This document shows positions 20,434 to 30,972 of a DNA stretch of 64,000 nt, piece by piece. Both the position numbers and the translations under genes were made by a program. The stretch covers positions 20,621,538-20,685,537 of the forward strand of contig CM077152.1 in NCBI GenBank assembly GCA_039583875.1. The letters run 5' to 3'. The notes beneath the pieces were generated by a model, which was not told the DNA's origin, did no database searches, and saw nothing but the letters and a program-made list of their open reading frames with translations. The DNA comes from Platanthera guangdongensis (Eukaryota; Streptophyta; Magnoliopsida; Asparagales; Orchidaceae). Each line of letters opens with the position of its first letter. The first letter of the stretch is position 1.

Positions 20434-22577
20434 CACCACTTAGGTTGTCCGCCCACAAGGAACTCGACCAAACACCACTTAGGTAGATGGAGTTTGCCCA
20501 AAGCAAGACAAGAGTTCAGAAGCATACAGACTCCCAGTCGTCGACCAAGTATCTAGTTGTTCATAAGGTGCAGAAGTGAGCGACTAAACCTCAGGTTGCC
20601 ACCAGAACGAGTCCAAGAAGGAGATAACTGAGTTGGCCAATTCCCATGGAGGCGAAAAGTGTAAGATTCCCGAAAGAGCGCGGAGGTCCCGTGGCGCCCA
20701 AAACTTGTTAAAATTGTTGAAGTAAGAGTAAAGTGGAGTGCGGGCGGTCTGATTGGGCAGACCGCACAGACCGTAGAGTCCGCCGCCAGCCTGACAAATT
20801 GCCTTTGGTGGAATGCTGGTCTCTCTTGCCGTCTGGCTCAACAAGTACTTTGGGTTGAAACCGTACGGTTAGACTTCTTTATCCACGGATGTGGCGGTCT
20901 GGTTGGTGAGGTCACATAGTCCGCTTGAAGCTTTAGGTTCTCTGGCTTGCAAGAAGGCTGGCGGTTAGCAAGGATTGTGATGGTCAACTGCACAGTTCAC
21001 TAGAGCCTTCTCAAGCGTTGATAGACAGAGTCCGCTGGTGTTGTGGACTTGGTCCCGTGTAGCAAGCCCAGGGTTGTTGCCTAGCTCGACGAGATCGCCT
21101 GTTTGTGTGGACTGCTTCTAGAGCTCACCGAGTTCGGCAAGTTGACTAGGCATAGTCCTTGTTCTAGTCGCGGGCTGAAGTATGCGCAGACTGGGAGCTG
21201 TGTCTGCAAGGCAGTGCGGTCTGGTGGCGGTGTCCGGCAGCCCGCTAGTGTTGCGTTTGTTGTCCTTGTTGGATTAGTGTTGGTCCTCAGCCTGGCAGAC
21301 TGGTCGTTCTTTTTGCCTTTGCGGATAGAAGTTATCAGTTGCGGACTGGCACTGGTATCTGCATTGTGCGGATACGTGATGCTAGCTGCAGGATTAACGG
21401 GTTGTTATCATATCGCTATGGGTAGTGATGACCTCCTTACGCTTATAAATAAGAGTCACCGGCTCGTCATATATAACTGAGAACAGTGAGAACTCAGCTC
21501 ACGCTTAAAACTTGCGGTTATATTTTTCTAACCGGTGTGACTAAGTGAAGTGGACTCTATGCAGGCTATGCGGCTAGCATCAGGCGGCTATGCAATTAGT
21601 GGAAGCTTGGTGTGGAACAGTTCGCGAATAACAGTCAGCTCATAACAGCAAGTCGCGGTCTCTGCGATTCGAAGTCTCTTCCTCCGAGTTGCAGTTAAGC
21701 CTGGTCTATCAACGGGTTCTATTTAAGTTCTTCAGCTTTAAATAACAAGCAGTTCTGTTCTAGTCGCGATTAGGTGACTTCGGCGGTTTCAGAGGACTCA
21801 GCTTGCAGATAGACGACTTGTGCGGTTACAGATTGTTGTCCGCGCGGTTTACTTATTACAGTTTTTTGTTTCCTTTGGTTTCATTGTGAATCATGTCTCG
21901 CAATGTATACCTCGCTCTGTAAACAAGTTATTAATTCCGATTGGACACTCTTGTGTTGCTGTTGCTTCTGATTTCTACTTGGTTTTGGTTGTGGTTGAGT
22001 GTTCTTACGACCTTTTGCGACTTCCTTCATATATTTTTACAGAACTTTCCATAATTCTCCCGTACCTCAAAGTGTAATGAGGAGCAGCATGTCGCATTCG
22101 CCTTCATCTGAACATCTTTGTAACAAACATTAGACTAGTGGAAGTTAGGTCGACAACAAATCGGTCGCATGGTTTTTCACCCTGATTGCGGGTTTTCCAC
22201 GTAATCAATTCTCTCTTGCACGGATCAGAGAATCTTTGACTGTTTGCACGCTCGACCGCTCTGCAAGTTAGCACGGTTCAAAAGATTCGATCTACCAGAA
22301 ATTTCGAGCGGACCACAACAACGACCGTTATGAACACAACCAAGATGGAAAAAAACAAATTTTCTTTAAGTGAGATTGGACGTTCATGAAAGTAGATGAA
22401 TTTTCTTTAAGTGAGATTAGACGTTCATGAATGATGGTTTATAACCATACACCGCATTTACGACTGCCACTGCTCGGCTAAACTAATAGATCAACAATTG
22501 CTGAATATCGTAAATTTAAATAAGACTTATTTAGTGTGAGTGAAAAACCTAAATTTTTTTATAGAACTTACTTTAAT

Positions 22578-23351
22578 GGCAAAAATAGGAATTTAGTCCT
22601 TAAACTTTTCTACTTTATTTAAGAAATCAATCCCTCGAGTTTGTATTATTAGAATCCAGTCCCTCAACTTTCTAATTCATATAAAAGCAATTCTTTATAT
22701 TATTATTATAGTTATTAGTAATAATTAGACATTAAAATGTCAATAACTCCAACACAGTCGTACTCATGCCACCTTGAATTTCGCCGCCTCATCTTTATTT
22801 CGCCGCCTCTCCATCTCCATCTCCGCTTGCAATACCTTAATACCTCTCCTTCCACCATGTTTCCTTTGCCCAGGCATGTCGCAGAGTTGCGAACTGCTGT
22901 TGTTTCCTCACCAGAGATCTAGAGAGTTGAGAGGAAGGGGAGGAACAGGAAAGATGTTTTTGAGGCGAATCATGATGGGTGGAATGTGGTCGATGTTGAT
23001 GAAAGTGAAGGAGACGGTGGGGATTGTGGGGCTTGAGGTGCTGCCAAACAGGCAAGTTGTGTTGATATCTCTGTACAAGCAGACATTGATGGAGATCATG
23101 GCCGTACCAAAGAAAGAAGGATACCACAAGGCCATGGAGAGCTTCGCCAACCACCCCCTCAGGGCTCGGGACGATGGCGTTGAAGTTAATGACGTTTTAA
23201 GGCCTAATTATTACTAAAAGTTATAATAATAATATAAAGGACTGATTTCAATTAAATTTGAAAGTTGAGGGACTGAATTCCCATCATACAAAGTTGATGG
23301 ATTGATTTGTTAAAGTAGATAAAGTTTAGGAACTAAAATTATATTTTTGCC
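22578..23351 (+). mobile_element. Pack-MULE carrying the start of NDUFA5, copy 1
   Basis: 774 bp with terminal inverted repeats of about 190 bp, starting GGCAAAAATAGGAATTTAG and ending ...TATATTTTTGCC. The 9-bp duplication TACTTTAAT flanks it at 22569-22577 and 23352-23360, diagnostic of Mutator-like transposition. The interior is gene-derived, not transposase. Confidence 0.88.
22954..23217 (+). pseudogene. Captured 5' part of NADH dehydrogenase subunit NDUFA5
   Basis: From ATG 22954 an 87-codon frame reads MFLRRI..., then KVKETVGIVGLEVLPNRQVV, LYKQTLMEI and VPKKEGYHKAMESF. This is the N-terminal part of the plant mitochondrial complex I subunit NDUFA5 (B13 family), starting at its natural ATG. 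After about 65 residues it runs into the element's right inverted repeat and stops at 23217. Family proteins are about twice as long or more, so this is a fragment. Upstream sequence within the element probably comes from the gene's 5' leader. Whether it is expressed is not visible. Confidence 0.8.
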
Positions 23352-23475
23352 TACTTTAATTAATGACAGTGTGTACCAGAAAATAATAGAAAATACAAAG
23401 GAATCTTCCAATATATACATTGACTCCTTAACTCATGACAAGTGTTGGCGGCCAGAATGTCAAACTCTCCGGCCA

Positions 23476-24104
23476 AAAGCGACTGCAATATTCTTTTATA
23501 TTAATATTAATTAAATATTATAAAAATAATAGTATACAGGACGCGTTTCGGTTCTGTTATGATCCGGTACGGTTCGGATCTAAAAATCCTGAAATCGTTC
23601 GAGACTTGCATGTTATGGTTCCGATCCGGATTATAAAATGAAAGAATCTCAATCAGACCGAAGTTGTTCACGGTTCCAGAATTCAGTCCGATTTTTTTTT
23701 TTATTACTATTCGCGGTTTTCAATTTTAAATGACAGCTCTAAAGAGAGCCTAAGTTTATGCGGTGGATTTTTGTTGCTCCACTCGTCCACGGGGGTTCAT
23801 TCGATACAAATAGTGGACTTAAATTCAAGTTTCGTAGTTTATTGCTTTATTTCTCGCCCTTGAATTGCACGTGTGACTGTGCGAGGGTGTAGCAATCATG
23901 CGTCCAATGTGTGTGCCTAATAATTTGTCAGGGATTAGGGCATTATTTTCCGTCTCATTATTCTTCAAATTTTATAAGGAATAAGTTAATGAAGCAAATT
24001 ATAACAACGCCTTAGTTCCGGTAGCTGCACCTGCAACGTCAAAAAAACATGCAATGTCAACATCAGTCTATTTGGAGATCTTTAAATTGTTGTAAATTTT
24101 AAAT
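23476..24104. repeat. Repeat R, copy 2, and spacer between duplicated segments
   Basis: 23496-23806 matches 205-543. 23807-24104 is AT-rich spacer missing from the first unit, where the MULE lies instead. No gene seen. Confidence 0.6.
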
Positions 24105-24518
24105 GGGCACTGTTATCCGCACCGTAGTTTTGGCTATTCGCATCGTATTTTCTCCTAATTTTTTCGTGTTTTTTAAAAATACGCTTTGTACATTTTTTTT
24201 AGGAAAAGTGTTCAACACGAAAGTTGTAGATCTCGACGATATCTACAACTTTCGTGTTGAACACTTTTCTTAAAAATGTATGTACAAAGTGTATTTCCAA
24301 AAGGCGCGAAATCTGGACGTATTTCCCAAGTAAGCCTTGTACATGCATTTTTAGGAAAACTGTTCAACACGAAAGTTGTAGATCTCGCCGAGATCTACAA
24401 CTTTCGTGTTGATCACTTTTCCTAAAAAAGCATGTACAAGACGTATTTCCAAAAGATACAAAAAATTAGGAGAAGGTGCGGTGCGAATAGTCAAAACTGG
24501 GTACGGATAGCAGCGCCT
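24105..24518. mobile_element. Foldback MULE-type MITE F1 with two long internal palindromes
   Basis: 414 bp. Ends are GGGCACTGTTATCCGCACC and the complement AGGCGCTGCTATCCGTACC, with about 60 bp of terminal repeat. The 9-bp duplication ATTTTAAAT lies at 24096-24104 and 24519-24527. Inside are two hairpins at about 24179-24293 and 24335-24443, each with arms of about 50 nt around an AGTTGTAGATCTCG core. No coding capacity. Confidence 0.85.
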
Positions 24519-24686
24519 ATTTTAAATAAAGGGCACTTCTTTTAGCACTATAAATTTGGCAATTGCACTAACTGTTATCAATAAAGGGCGCTTCTTTTAG
24601 TACTATTTTGAGAATTGATTATTCCCAAGTAATATTCATATTTGCACATAGATATATTTTTATTTTCTTTAATATTTAGAGACGTA

Positions 24687-24906
24687 GGCTCTATTTGTTT
24701 GGGCGTTTCGGAGCTCCGTTTTGGGCAAACGCCACCGGAAGGCGGGAAAACAAATGAACCTCCGGCGGCGTTTGCTCCGTTTCCACCCGCCCGCCTTGAG
24801 AAACGCCCCAAAAAGCTCCGTTTGGAGCAGCCACCTCCCCCCTCTGTTTCGAACACTCCGTTTCCACCCGCCGGATCGATCCGCCACCGCCGAAACAAAT
24901 GAAGCC
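24687..24906. mobile_element. Tourist-like MITE, 220 bp
   Basis: Terminal repeats GGCTCTATTTGTTTGGGCG and (complement of end) GGCTTCATTTGTTTCGGCG. The 3-bp duplication GTA is at 24684-24686 and 24907-24909. Copy 1 shows the empty site (GAGACGTAATC). A 3-bp duplication and these ends suggest PIF/Harbinger, although TWA is the usual target. Confidence 0.8.
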
Positions 24907-26557
24907 GTAATCTTTTATCAAAATGAAAAAACATACAATATTATCTATGCGGGTAGATAGATAAAATCCTTTATTTCAACATGAGGAATTAAAGTTCATT
25001 ATTTAACATGAGCAATTGAAGTTCATTATTTCAACATAATTTTTTGCGCCTATTCAAACACAGTATTTTTGATACCGAAAAATTTTTGTGTGGGTACCCC
25101 CACGAAAGACGATCATGGGGAAAATATAAAATTCTCCTATGATTTTTATTTTTTCACAAAATAAGTTATGAAATTTTGATTTATGTATTTTTATGCTCAT
25201 TTTAAGTACCCATATAACTATATTTTGGGATAAAAATACAACTGTAAAAAGGTGGTGTTGCAATGAATGAAAATCCAGTTGTATTTTTGAACAAAAATCC
25301 AGTCCATTTTTACAATGAATGAAAATCCAATTATATTTTTGAACTAAAAAAAGTTCATCACCGATCTTCCATGTATTACCCGCACAGAAAATTTTCTCTT
25401 TTTGATAACGGATGCAATTCCACTAATGATTTCACACCATTCTCCGTACATTTGAGTAGAGCCTCTTCAAAATATATCTCTTTTCATGTTGGAATAAAAT
25501 GAAAAATAAATCTCATCTTAATTACATTCAATTTGTGATTATTAATTAGAAAAAAGAGCAAAAAGGATGAGCAAATTCTCAAATCATTCATTTTCCCCGC
25601 TCGCTTAATGAGAAGTTATGCACACAACTACCACACGCGCGGTCCGCCCGCCCGATCTGCGTGATAACCACCGTGTGCGGGATGCCAACTGTCGTGGTCA
25701 TGTACATCGGCCGTCCCGCTTCCGCCAACCGGCACCGGAGGCCTCGGCCCCGCCCGGCCCCGCTAGGGCCGGACGCCTCCCTCGGCCGCCCAAGTATGGG
25801 TGGAGTCGGCCGCCCCTAGGCCACCCGACAAGGGGCGGCCTTGGCCGCGACCGGCCGCCTCGAGGCCGGTCTCGGCCATGTCTGGCCTTGCAAGGAACCT
25901 GCCGCCCACACACAGGCGACCTCGGCCGTGTCCACCCCATCGCGGGTGGCCTCGAACGCACCTCACGCAAAGGGTGCAGTCGCCTTGTGGCCACCCTGCC
26001 AAGAGCAGCCTCGGTCGTAGCCCCCGCAAAGGGTGTGGCTGTCGTGCTGCGGGCTGCCTTGGTCGCGGTCCTCGCATAGTGAGGAGGCCGCCCTGTGGCC
26101 GCCCCGCCGTGGGTAGCCATGGTCGCGGCCCTCACATAGTGGGGAGGCCGCCCCATAATAGCCCCGGTACGGGGGGCCTCTGCCTCGACCGCCTTCAAGG
26201 GGGGAGGGCGTGGCGACCGACCCTTGGCCTCCTGGCCAAGGGGAGGCCTTGGCCGGCCTCGTCAACGCTGGGCGCCTCCTCCTGGCTGTTTGCCGCAGAG
26301 TAAAGGGGCGGTCGCCAGCCTCGGGCCGCCAGTCCATCTGGGCGGGCTTTTTTCTTGCACATGGTTGTGATCGTCTTTTCCCTAAAAGTGGCGATCTGTG
26401 TGCCCAGATCTAAGTGTTTCTATTGGTCAAGTAGTTACTAGGTGAAATTACCGGACCAGCCCCATAAAAGCATATAAATAGAACCACTTTCGACTTCATT
26501 TGGTCGGATCCTTTTTTTGGTTTACTAACTCCGACCGTTCTCCTGTCTTTCTCTCTT

Positions 26558-26596
<39 letters not shown>

Positions 26597-28162
26597 CTCT
26601 ACAGGTTGTCCTCCCACAAGGAACTTGATCAAACACTGCTTAGGCAGATGGAGTTTGCCCAAAGCAATACAAGTGTTCAGAAGCATACAGACTCCCAGTC
26701 GTTGACCAAGTATCTAGTTGTTCATAAGGTGCAGAAGTGAGCGACTAAACCTCAGGTTGCCACCAAAACGAGTCCAAGAAGGAGATAACTGAGTTGGCCA
26801 ATTCCCATGGAGGCGAAAAGTGTAAGATTCCCGAAAGAGCGCGGAGATCCTGTGGCGCCCAAAACTTGTTAAAATTACTGAAGTAAGAGTAAAGTGGAGT
26901 GCGGGCGGTCTGATTGGGCATACCGCACAGACCGTAGAGTCCACCGCCAGCCTGACAAATTTCCTTTGGCGGAATGCTGGTCTCTCTTGCCGTCTGGCTC
27001 AACAAGTACTTTGGGTTGAAACCGTACAGTTAGACTTCTTTATCCACGGATGTGGCGGTCTGGTTGGTGAGATCACATAGTCCGCTTGAAGCTTTAGGTT
27101 CTCTAGCTTGCAAGAAGGCTGGCGGATAGCACGGATTGTGATGGCCAACTGCACAGTTCACTAGAGCCTTCTCAAGCGTTGATAGCCAGAGTCCGCTGGT
27201 GTTGTGGACTTGGTCCCGTATAACAAGCCCAGGGTTGTTGCCTAGCTTGACGAGATCGCCTGTTTGTGTGGACTGCTTCTAGAGCTCACCGAGTTCAGCA
27301 AGTTGACTAGGCATGGTCCTTGTTCTAGTCGCGAGCTAAAGTATGCGCAGACTGGGAGCTGTGTCTGCAAGGCAGTGCGGTCTGGTGGCGGTGTCCAGCA
27401 GCCCGCTAGTGTTGCGTTTGTTGTCCTTGTTGGATTAGTGTTGGTCCTCAATCTGGCAGATTGGTCGTTCTTTTTGCCTTTGTGGATAGAAATTATCAGT
27501 TGCGGACTGGCACTGGTATCTGCATTGTGCGGATACGTGATGCTAGCTGCAGGATTAACGAGTTGTTATCATATCGCTATGGGTAGTGATGACCTCCTCA
27601 CGCTTATAAATAAGAGTCACCGGCTCGTCATATATATATAACTGAGAACAGTGAGAACTCAGCTCACGTTTAAAACTTGCGGTTATATTTTTCTAACCGG
27701 TGTGACTAAGTGAAGTTGACTCTATGCAGGCTGTGCGGCTAGCATCAGGCAGCTATGCAATTAGTGGAAGCTTGGTGTGGAATAGTTCGTGAATAACAGT
27801 CAACGGATAACAGCAAGTCATGGTCTCTGCGATTCGAAGTCTCTTCCTCCGAGTTGCGGTTAAGCCTGGTCTATCAGCGGGTTCTGTTTAAGTTCTTCAG
27901 CTTTAAATAACAAGCAGTTCTGCATCTAGTCGCGATTAGGTGACTTCGGCAGTTTCAGCGGACTCAGCTTGCGGATAGACGACTTGTGCGGTTACAGTTT
28001 GCTGTTCGCGCGGTTTACTTATTGTTGTTTTTGTTTCCTTTGGTTTCATTGTGAATCATGTATCGCAATGTATATCTCGCTCTGTAAACAAGTTATTAAT
28101 TCCGATTGGACACTCTTATGTTGCTGTTGCTTCTGATTTCTACTTGGTTTTGGTTGTGGTTG

Positions 28163-28811
28163 TGTAGGGAAATCCGGGGTGCCGAGAAGCAGAAATCCGA
28201 ATATCGAATAACAAACACAGAACAAAAACAGAGCAGTCACAAACACAAGATGTTACAGAGGTTCACCCAAAACCGGGCTACGTCCTCTCTCCCCTTCTTC
28301 TTCCTTCTTGTATTCACCAAAAAGAAGCAGATTACAAAGGTTGCAAGGATCAAATCCGATCCTACCTCTTCTCCTCTCTTCTGGACAAGAAAACCAAAGA
28401 AGAATACCTTCTGGAGCGATCTCAACGAGATACCTCGTATCGCCTCCAAAAGAATACGCCGCCGCAGACTGCAATGAATCCGTATCCCTAAATCGGGAAA
28501 AACAACGTATATAAACGTCTGCCGGCAACCACGATCGTCGACCAAGCAAGACCGGTCGACGATCGCGACCCCGATCGTCGAACCATAAAGCCGGTCGACG
28601 ATCGTCGATCAAAGAAAACCCATCAGATCGAGCCCCACCGACGCTGTCCCTGGAGGTCAGCGGACCTCCGCCGGGGGCTGCCGCCCCCGGACCCCCGCTG
28701 TCGTGGGTCCCAGAGATGTCGAGGGCGGATCACACTTCGATTCCTCTAAGCTCACGTGGGCGAACCCGGTGTGAGAAACAAGAGGACCGGAAGTGTTCCA
28801 CAACCCCAACA
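28163..28811. mobile_element. Solo LTR, 649 bp
   Basis: TG...CA ends (TGTAGGG...CCCCAACA) flanked by the 5-bp duplication GGTTG at 28158-28162 and 28812-28816. Copy 1 keeps the empty site near 21985. No internal domain or second LTR, so it is a solo LTR or a very short element. Read on the minus strand it starts TGTTGGGGTTGTGG, which resembles copia LTRs, but orientation is uncertain. TATATAAA on the plus strand near 28509. Confidence 0.82.
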
Positions 28812-29751
28812 GGTTGAGTGTTCTTGCGACCTCTTGCGACTTCCTTCATATATTTTTACAGAACTTTCCATAATTCTCTCGTCCCTCGAAGTGTAATGAG
28901 GAGCAGCATGTCACATTCGCCTTCATCTGAACATCTTTGTAACAAACATTAGACTAGTGGAAGTTAGGTCGACAACAAATCGGTCGCATGGTTTTTCACC
29001 CTGATTGCGGGTTTTTCACGTAATCAAATCTCTCTTACACGGATCAGTGAATCTTTGATTGTTTGCACACTCGACCGCTCTGCAAGTTAGGACGGTTCAA
29101 AAGATTCGATCTACCAGAAATTTCAAGCGGACCACAACAATGACCGTTATGAACACAACCAAGATGGAAAAAAACAAATTTTCTTTAAGTGAGATTGGAC
29201 GTTCATGAAAGTAGATGAATTTTCTTTAAGAGAGATTAGACGTTCATGAATGACGGCTTATAACCATACACCGCATTTACGACTGCCATTGCCCGGCTAA
29301 ACTAATAGATCAACAATTGCTGAATATCGTAAAATTAAATAAGACTTATTTAGTGTGAATGAAAGAACTAAATTTTTTTTATAGAACTTACTTTAATGGC
29401 AAAAATAGGAATTTAGTCCTTAAACTTTGTCTACTTTAAGAAATCAATCTCTCGAGTTTGTATTATTAGAATTCAGTCCCTCAACTTTCTAATTCATATA
29501 AAATCAGTCCTTTATATTATTATTATAGTTATTAGTAATAATTAGACATTAAAACGTCAATAACTCCAACACAGTCGTACTCATGCCGCCTTGAATTTCG
29601 CCGCCTCTCCGTCTCCATCTCCGCTTGCAACACCTTAATACCTCTCCATCCAACATGTTTCCTTTGCCCAGGCATGTCGCAGAGTTGCGAACTGCTATTG
29701 TTTCCGCACCAGAGATCTAGAGAGTTGAGAGGAAGGGGAGGAACAGGAAAG

Positions 29752-30018
29752 ATGTTTTTGAGGCGGATCATGATGGGTGGAATGTGGTCGATATTGATGA
29801 TGAAAGTGAAGGAGATGGTGGGGATTGTGGGGCTTGAGGTGCTACCAAACAGGCAAGTGGTGTTGATACCTCTGTACAAGCAGACATTGACGGAGATCAA
29901 CGCCGTACCAAAGGAAGAAGGATACCACAAGGCCATGAAGAGCTTCGCCAACCACCCCCTCAGGGCTCGGGACGATGGCATTGAAGTTAATGACGTTTTA
30001 AGGTCTAATTATTACTAA
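29752..30018 (+). pseudogene. Captured 5' part of NDUFA5, copy 2
   Basis: An 88-codon frame from the natural ATG, differing from copy 1 by about ten residues and one extra Met codon near residue 16. It includes GIVGLEVLPNRQVV and VPKEEGYHKAMKSF. Both copies keep the frame open to the same stop in the inverted repeat. Confidence 0.78.
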
Positions 30019-30124
30019 AAGTTATAATAATAATATAAAGGACTGATTTCAATTAAATTTGAAAGTTGAGGGACTGAATTCTCATCATACAAAGTTGATG
30101 GATTGATTTCTTAAAGTAGATAAA

Positions 30125-30199
30125 GGCTTCGTTTGGGGGCACTTATTTTCACCGATCAAGCGGTTACGACCGCATGAATCGGACCTTAATTACCAAGCC
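30125..30199. mobile_element. Micro-MITE, 75 bp
   Basis: Begins GGCTTCGTTTGGGGGCAC and ends ACCAAGCC, flanked by AAA on both sides. Absent from the same place in copy 1 (GATAAAGTTTAGG). A related but truncated copy lies at 54303-54340. Confidence 0.75.
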
Positions 30200-30373
30200 A
30201 AAGTTTAGGAACTAAAATGATATTTTTGCTTACTTTAATTAATGACAGTGTGTACCAGAAAATAATTAAAAATACAAAGGAATCTTCCAATAATACATTG
30301 ACTCCTTAACTCATGACAAGTGTTGGCGGCCAGAATGTCAAACTCTCCGGCCAAAAGCGACTGCAATATTCTA

Positions 30374-30789
30374 TTTGCGGGCTATTAGATATTTGAAAAA
30401 TGATGGAATTGAGTTCATCTGGTCGTGGTAATGAATTTTGACTATTAATATGTTAAAATGGTGGTCGGAAGAGGGAGAAACGGTTTTGATAAGATGGAGA
30501 CATTAAAAAAAATATGTTGAAATAAATTAATGTCCAACATCCCTTCTTAAATTTTTAGATCCGCCAACATTTTGCCATATATAGTCATAAAATACATGTT
30601 TACAAGATTGTGACTATAACCATCACCAAGAAAAGAAAACTAGTTTTGAATACAATAATTGATGGAGTTCTTTAGGTGAGATCGAGCGTTCATGGACGAC
30701 AATTCATAATTACAAAGTTCACGATCACAATCGCGTGCTAAATTGACCTTTAGTCCCATTTATGCCTGCTCGAGTAAGAGGCTCATCCA
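30374..30789. other. AT-rich intergenic sequence
   Basis: No gene or recognised repeat seen. Confidence 0.5.
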
Positions 30790-30972
30790 GGCTCCGTTTG
30801 GCATGGTGGTGGCGGTTGTAAACGATTGGATTAAACTGTTATTCGTCAAGGATCATCTAACAAATATCATCTGTTTGAACATAAAAGTGAATGAAATTCA
30901 TTGGGTGGGCGTTAACGAATGACAATTTAACCCCCTATGTTCATGACCGCCACCACTGTGCCAAACGGAGCC
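30790..30972. mobile_element. MITE, 183 bp
   Basis: Terminal repeats GGCTCCGTTTGGCATGGTGG and (complement) GGCTCCGTTTGGCACAGTGG, about 25 bp. No clear target duplication (CCA versus CTA). Confidence 0.7.

Larger units (their letters stand above)
18501..23475. repeat. Large duplicated segment, copy 1
   Basis: From TAAATAAAGGGCACTTC to CGACTGCAATATTC this matches 24524-30373 apart from small indels and later insertions in copy 2. Contents in order: AT-rich block; GC-rich block 19411-20225; TATA-like site 20284-20291; CT microsatellite; 20450-22080 non-coding sequence rich in GCGGTCTG and TCCGC motifs; Pack-MULE 22578-23351. Copy 1 has about 120 bp near 19284-19400 that copy 2 lacks. No intact gene seen. 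The nature of the original segment is unclear. Confidence 0.85.
29398..30230 (+). mobile_element. Pack-MULE carrying the start of NDUFA5, copy 2
   Basis: Same insertion site and TACTTTAAT duplication (29389-29397 and 30231-30239) as copy 1, so it was duplicated together with its flanks. Enlarged by a 75-bp insertion in the right inverted repeat. Confidence 0.85.
24519..30373. repeat. Large duplicated segment, copy 2
   Basis: The same order as copy 1: GC-rich block 25618-26410, TATA-like site 26473-26480, CT run, Pack-MULE. Three later insertions are revealed by comparison with copy 1: 24687-24906, 28163-28811 and 30125-30199. Similarity ends at CTGCAATATTCT, after which the flank is unrelated. 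Confidence 0.85.
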
